Shown: positions 12,629-16,397 of the stretch, one piece after another | Numbering within the stretch: position 1 is the stretch's first letter | Layout: each line of letters starts with the position of its first letter | NCBI GenBank assembly: GCA_016928995.1 | Contig: JAFGJS010000058.1 | Coordinates: 1-16,397, forward strand | Reading direction: 5' to 3' | DNA: 16,397 nucleotides | From: Candidatus Sumerlaeota bacterium | Lineage (GTDB): Bacteria; Sumerlaeota; Sumerlaeia; JAFGJS01 | The notes under the pieces: model-generated | Seen by the model: only the letters and a program-made list of their open reading frames with translations | Told to the model about the DNA's origin: nothing | The model's database searches: none | Program-made: the position numbers and the translations under genes

Positions 12629-15487
12629 TTATTTCAGGAAAATCCACTCACCTTTTGCACTTGATGCATTTTCGGCAATGGAGGATGTTTGTCTGGTGGC
12701 GCCAGGACCGGCAAGCGTAGGAACCAACGCCATGTTGCGAGACAGCGCTTCAAATGAGTAAAACGTTTCGGGTTCAAGATTCTGAACCATAATACCCAAT
12801 ATCCCCCCCCAACCGCTTGCCGTTTGCCAGAATGGATCTGTGCCAGACGTGCCGTCGCCTTGTATCCAGACCTTTCCCGCATCGCCGATAGGCGGATTGA
12901 TGCGAATGGCGTACTCCGTATAGTCGGGATTGCCGTCATGTCCGATAGAAACCTGCAACGAATATGGAGAGAGTTGCTGGACAACCGGCGCCACAGGCGT
13001 CAGCGCTCCTGACCAGGTTGTGAAGTTGTCGCATTTCTCGCTGTCGCCCAGCGCATTGGACGCCGCGACCTGAAAGGCATATTGTGTATTCGCAAGAAGC
13101 CCTGTTGTCGTCCATTGCTCCATGTTTGCCGTTGTCGTCGCAACCAGATTCGCCGGAGCAGTGGCGCCAATCCCGCTGTATAGTTTAAATTCAGATTCGT
13201 TATACGAATTATCCCGCCAAGTCCAAGTGATTTGATCATGAGCAATGGCCGTCGCACCGGGATTGCTGGGCGCCCATGGCGGACAGGGAACGACTCCTTC
13301 GCCGACCAAATTGACAATCACCGTCGGGCTGGTGGGGTCATTGGTTTGAAAAGCTAGTTCGGCCGTATAGGTTCCGGTGGTTTCGGGATCGAAGGTAAGG
13401 ACGAAATCGCGGCTCTCTCCCAATGTCAGCGAGAACGTCGTCGGGGCACTGAGCAGCGCAAATGAACCCGATGTGTTGTTTTGCAGCGTCACGGTCGTAA
13501 CGACAAGATCGTCCCAGCCGTCGGGATACAGATTCGTCAAAGTCACAGTGGCCGGATCGGTCGGACCGTCCATAATTTCCTGATAGCCGAAATCAAGCAC
13601 ATCGGTCGAAACCGCCGCTTCCGGCCCACTGCCGGTGAACCAAGTATTATCTAAAGTTCGAGAGTACGCATCTAGGCCGTCAATCACCCATATCGAGTTT
13701 CGATACACAACGCTGGTATGAAAAGACCGGCCGCCAGGCACGGCTTCACTAGGCACGGCTCCACTATAAGTCCACATGTCGCCATCGGTGGAATAATAGA
13801 CGCTTGAAAGTGAAGCATCTTTTTCCGCTCCGCACAAATTCCACATTTTATCCTGATAAACAACGGTCGTAAGGCCGCCCCAGTACGCCGCTATATGTTC
13901 TGCAGCACCCGTCCAAGTCACACCATCGGAGGAATACCACACATCGGCGTCAATGGATGGATAATGCCCGCTGATGACCCACATTTTATTATCATAAACC
14001 ACGCTTGAATGTGCGAAACGATCCAAGAAAACCGCCGATCCAGTGGCCAGAGTCCAATTTGCTCCATCCGTGGAATACCAAACCTCCCGCCCTCCAGACG
14101 AGCCGCCGATGATCCACATCTTGTTGTCATACACAATGCTGGAATGCGCACAGCGCGGAGCAAAAGTGGCTGATGTCGTCACTTCCGTCCAGTGAACTCC
14201 ATCCGTTGAATTCCATACATCATTATACGACTCAAAACTATGAGTTTCTTCCGAATAAGAACGACCGCCGATGACCCATATCTTATTGTCATACACCACG
14301 CTGGTATGCCAATACCGCTTCGAGAATGGAGCGCAGACCGTCGCGAGTGTCCAAGTGGATCCTGTCTGAGTAAACCATACATCGTTTCGAGAACTGCTTC
14401 CATCGACATCATGCCCGCCAATGACCCATATTTTGTCATCAAATACAACGCTGGAATGTCTGGCGCGTTGATTAAATATACGCGTGGTCGTCCAAGTCTC
14501 GCCATCCGAAGAATACCAGGAATCACACATCCTTGAAGAAGTGTCCAATCGGCCGCCCAACACCCATATTTTGCCGTCAAAGACGACGCTCGTATGTTCC
14601 GAATGCACATTCATATCAGAAAGCCCGGAAGTTTGAGTCCAGTTTATTCCGTCTTCGGAATACCAGGCATCATTCAATTCTGTTGTATATTCCTTGCCGC
14701 CGATAACCCACATCTTTCCATCAAAAACAACGCTAGTATGTGTGCTGCGGTCTTGAAAGTCTGCATGTTCCGTAGAACGGGTCCAATTCACCCCATCGTT
14801 TGAAAACCAGACATCATTCAAATCTGTATAACTGCCATTGCCACCAATCACCCACATTTTATTGTCGAATACGACGCTTGAGTGCATACAACGCGCCGCA
14901 AAATTGGCGTTCGATGTTTCTTGCGTCCAATCAACACCATTTGATGAAGACCATACATCGTTATACTCTTCTCCGTACGAATAGCCATATTCGCCGCCAA
15001 TGATCCACATCTTATTATTATAGACAAGGCATGTATGATTCCTGCGGCCACTAAAAGCTGCGGAGGCGGTCGCTTGTATCCATGTGCTGCCATCCGAGGA
15101 GTACCAAACATCATTTTTGTTCGATACGGCATCAAAACCTCCAATGACCCAAATCTTATTGTCAAATACAACACTGGCATGGCTGTAACGCTTCGAAAAG
15201 CTGGCTGATGTTGCTTCTTCATCCCAACTCACCATATCTGCGGAAGACCAGACATCGTTTAATGGGCCCCCATGAGATCCGCCTATAACCCATACTCTGC
15301 CATTAAAAACCACACTGGATTGTCCATTTCTTTTAGTGTAGGTCTTCAATCCATCAATATCGCCAGCGTTTCTCCAGTCAATACCAGTCTGAGCGTATGA
15401 AGCCGTTGCCCACAAAAGGAAGCACAGTATTATTGAATAATTAAGGCATTTTTTAACATTTTCCCGTGGTGCAAATAAGTCTTTCAT
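12629..15487 (-). CDS. Large secreted Kelch/Asp-box-like repeat protein with HYDIN-like and FN3-like domains
   Basis: This protein has about 952 residues. The N-terminus has a signal peptide: basic residues, a hydrophobic run from about 16 to 28, and a likely cut after ASYA (residue 32). Twelve repeats of about 49 residues run from about 55 to 615. Each carries a Kelch-like core (VVFDNKIWVIGG) followed by an Asp-box-like turn (WYSSDGxTW). The last three cores are degenerate (WVISG, WNLCG, WVIDG). They predict beta-propeller blades, perhaps two six-bladed propellers. A HYDIN/choice-of-anchor-D-like domain follows (about 623-733), then two fibronectin type III-like regions (about 737-950). No sorting motif is evident at the C-terminus. 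I prefer ATG at 15487 to the GTG at 15493 because GGGAGA lies 11 bases upstream. The gene is AT-richer than the catabolic operon. Its function is unknown; adhesion or cell-surface binding is a guess. Confidence 0.85.
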   Translation of the reverse strand: MKDLFAPRENVKKCLNYSIILCFLLWATASYAQTGIDWRNAGDIDGLKTYTKRNGQSSVVFNGRVWVIGGSHGGPLNDVWSSADMVSWDEEATSASFSKRYSHASVVFDNKIWVIGGFDAVSNKNDVWYSSDGSTWIQATASAAFSGRRNHTCLVYNNKMWIIGGEYGYSYGEEYNDVWSSSNGVDWTQETSNANFAARCMHSSVVFDNKMWVIGGNGSYTDLNDVWFSNDGVNWTRSTEHADFQDRSTHTSVVFDGKMWVIGGKEYTTELNDAWYSEDGINWTQTSGLSDMNVHSEHTSVVFDGKIWVLGGRLDTSSRMCDSWYSSDGETWTTTRIFNQRARHSSVVFDDKIWVIGGHDVDGSSSRNDVWFTQTGSTWTLATVCAPFSKRYWHTSVVYDNKIWVIGGRSYSEETHSFESYNDVWNSTDGVHWTEVTTSATFAPRCAHSSIVYDNKMWIIGGSSGGREVWYSTDGANWTLATGSAVFLDRFAHSSVVYDNKMWVISGHYPSIDADVWYSSDGVTWTGAAEHIAAYWGGLTTVVYQDKMWNLCGAEKDASLSSVYYSTDGDMWTYSGAVPSEAVPGGRSFHTSVVYRNSIWVIDGLDAYSRTLDNTWFTGSGPEAAVSTDVLDFGYQEIMDGPTDPATVTLTNLYPDGWDDLVVTTVTLQNNTSGSFALLSAPTTFSLTLGESRDFVLTFDPETTGTYTAELAFQTNDPTSPTVIVNLVGEGVVPCPPWAPSNPGATAIAHDQITWTWRDNSYNESEFKLYSGIGATAPANLVATTTANMEQWTTTGLLANTQYAFQVAASNALGDSEKCDNFTTWSGALTPVAPVVQQLSPYSLQVSIGHDGNPDYTEYAIRINPPIGDAGKVWIQGDGTSGTDPFWQTASGWGGILGIMVQNLEPETFYSFEALSRNMALVPTLAGPGATRQTSSIAENASSAKGEWIFLK

Positions 15488-15713
15488 AGTCACAGCATTC
15501 TCCCATTCGTCTTCGAAATAAACACCCGTAAAGTAATTGCGATTATTCTTTCGTATTAATCGGATGTCAAGGATAACGCACCGTCAATTCCGTTCTGAAT
15601 AGGAAACGGAAATCCATCGGCCAATGGCCAATGAGAACAGGCGAAGCATAGAAGCATGGAGGCTGTCTTTTCAGGCGCGATGAGGCGCAAGGTGATTTTA
15701 CCGGCGTTGCGGA
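15488..15713. other. Intergenic region upstream of the Kelch-like gene
   Basis: No intact gene is present. The first 30 bases hold the ribosome site of the Kelch-like gene. A short direct repeat, GGCCAATGGCCAATG, lies near 15620. On the minus strand an open frame crosses most of this region but lacks a start codon. A promoter for the Kelch-like gene should be here, but I could not pick one with confidence. Confidence 0.4.
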
Positions 15714-15771
15714 GGGCGTCTTTTTCTGCTTCATTTAGGGCATCATCAAGTGAATTTTGATCACCATCCGA
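15556..15771 (-). pseudogene. Possible decayed coding region, start-less 71-codon open frame
   Basis: On the minus strand, a stop-to-stop frame of 71 codons reads like a real helical protein in its first 35 residues, including LDDALNEAEKDALRNAG and KITLRLIAPEK. It then turns into low-likelihood sequence (SHWPLADGFPFPIQNG). It has no good start codon. The TAA immediately upstream is preceded, in the same frame, by more heptad-like residues (GDLNEVDEGFN). It may be the tail of a broken coiled-coil gene whose repeats form the adjacent 21-bp array, or it may be non-coding repeat DNA. I do not recognise a family. Confidence 0.22.
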
Positions 15772-16091
15772 TTAATTGAAGCCTTCATCAACTTCATTCA
15801 GGTCTCCTTCAGGTTATCATGGCTCTTTTCAACCTGATGCAGGCCATCCTTGGGCTAACTTGGTCCTCCATCACCTTAACCGAGGGCATCTTCAGGTTCA
15901 TCGAGGCCATCTTCGGTTTGCTTGATCCTCGGTTAAGTAAACTTTGTTCCCGGTCAACTTCACTTTGTCCTCGACTGACTAAACTTTGCCCAAGGTTAAC
16001 TTAATTTTGGGCTCCATCTCTTTAACTGAGGCCTGCTTCAGGTTAATTATGGTCGTCATCAGGTTTTCCAAGGCCTTCACACGGCGATTTG
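15735..16091. repeat. Degenerate tandem array with a roughly 21-bp period
   Basis: About 17 imperfect units share a plus-strand pattern close to GGCCATCTTCAGGTTAACTT. The clearest run is at 15930-16013: four consecutive 21-base units starting CGGTTAAGT, CGGTCAACT, CGACTGACT and AGGTTAACT. A second run covers 15840-15923. Indels shift phase between sub-blocks. Because 21 is a multiple of three, open frames read as heptads, for example RLSKLCS/RSTSLCP/RLTKLCP on the plus strand and KQASVKEMEPKIKL on the minus strand, but all frames I read through contain stops. The plus-strand frames at 15819-16004 and 15986-16186 are therefore not called as genes. Confidence 0.65.
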
Positions 16092-16237
16092 AGGCGAAAT
16101 ACCGGAATTTTTGCGGCGATATTCAAATTTTCAGGGCGATCCGCAATCTTGTCGGAACCGGATGGGAGAATCGTTGTCGGAAATGATAACCGCGGCACAT
16201 TCCAGTCGCTCATCCCTCCGCCAAAGGAGAAACGAAA

Positions 16238-16397
16238 ATGTCCACCAGAATCGCAGTCAAACCCGCCGCGCTGGCGGCGCAGTGCGCCACGGCGGCGGCC
16301 GGCATCGCGTCCGAGGAAGCCTATCCGGTCACGGCGCCTTCCGCCGCCACGATGCAGGGCCACGCGGACGCAATCAACGAAAGGCTCGCGACGATCA
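16238..16397 (+). CDS. Start of an unrecognised protein, cut by the window end
   Basis: Only the first 53 codons are present, beginning MSTRIAVKPAALAAQ and rich in Ala. The start is well supported: AAGGAG at 16224-16229 lies 8 bases before the ATG at 16238. There is no signal peptide, membrane segment or known motif in this part. The segment with YPVTAPSAATMQGHADAINERLATI looks helical. GC content rises sharply from the AT-rich array just upstream to this gene, consistent with a true coding region. Function cannot be assigned. Confidence 0.65.
   Translation, partial: MSTRIAVKPAALAAQCATAAAGIASEEAYPVTAPSAATMQGHADAINERLATI

Noticed and set aside
15735-16091. CRISPR array
   Set aside because: Units are contiguous and degenerate with no unique spacers, and no cas gene is in the window.
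15819-16186. Two plus-strand open frames inside the 21-bp array
   Set aside because: Their heptad look follows from the 21-base period. The other frames look similar, there is no clear ribosome site, and the two frames overlap out of phase.
16043-16363. 106-codon minus-strand open frame at the right end
   Set aside because: Gly/Arg-rich antisense of the new plus-strand gene. The plus-strand start has a strong ribosome site and the minus frame has none visible.

Overview
The window is a stretch of chromosome from a free-living, moderately GC-rich bacterium. It has dense operon-style metabolic genes, AT-richer intergenic DNA containing MITE-like inverted repeats, and one very large secreted repeat protein. 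The combination of a giant Kelch/Asp-box-like secreted protein with HYDIN-type and fibronectin type III domains, dispersed GACAGGAT-type and CGCAAAGACGCAGAG-type repeats, and a heptad-coding 21-bp array reminds me of the PVC group or a related candidate phylum. The sequence alone does not fix the taxon. No rRNA, tRNA, CRISPR array or complete transposase was seen.

Layout. Bases 180-2145 (+) carry a radical SAM/SPASM protein and a LysE-type exporter, separated by an inverted-repeat element. Bases 2153-4483 (-) carry an Abi_2/HEPN protein (a likely abortive-infection RNase) with its own promoter and a GC-rich leader hairpin, then a NupC-type nucleoside transporter with a CRP/FNR-like dyad upstream. 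A second inverted-repeat element follows. Bases 4827-5783 (-) hold a two-gene unit, a FadR/FCD-type GntR regulator followed by acylphosphatase.

The core is bases 6114-12430 (+), divergent from the GntR gene. It encodes what looks like a complete trans-4-hydroxy-L-proline degradation route. A two-cysteine proline racemase-family epimerase makes cis-4-hydroxy-D-proline. A three-subunit flavin/iron-sulfur dehydrogenase (beta DAO-type, gamma 2Fe-2S, alpha pyridine-nucleotide-disulfide type with a BFD-like cluster) oxidises it to pyrroline-4-hydroxy-2-carboxylate. A DapA-family deaminase then gives 2-oxoglutarate semialdehyde, and an aldehyde dehydrogenase gives 2-oxoglutarate. The first four genes overlap by 4-8 bases. 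The aldehyde dehydrogenase is separated from the rest by a third inverted-repeat element. The GntR protein is the obvious candidate regulator, and a perfect 12-bp palindrome lies in the divergent intergenic region.

Bases 12629-15487 (-) encode a secreted protein of about 950 residues with 12 Kelch/Asp-box-like repeats, one HYDIN-like domain and two FN3-like domains. Upstream of it lies about 750 bp without an intact gene. This stretch contains a degenerate array with a roughly 21-bp (two DNA turns, or seven codons) period and a possible decayed coding region, followed by the start of an unrecognised gene cut by the window end.
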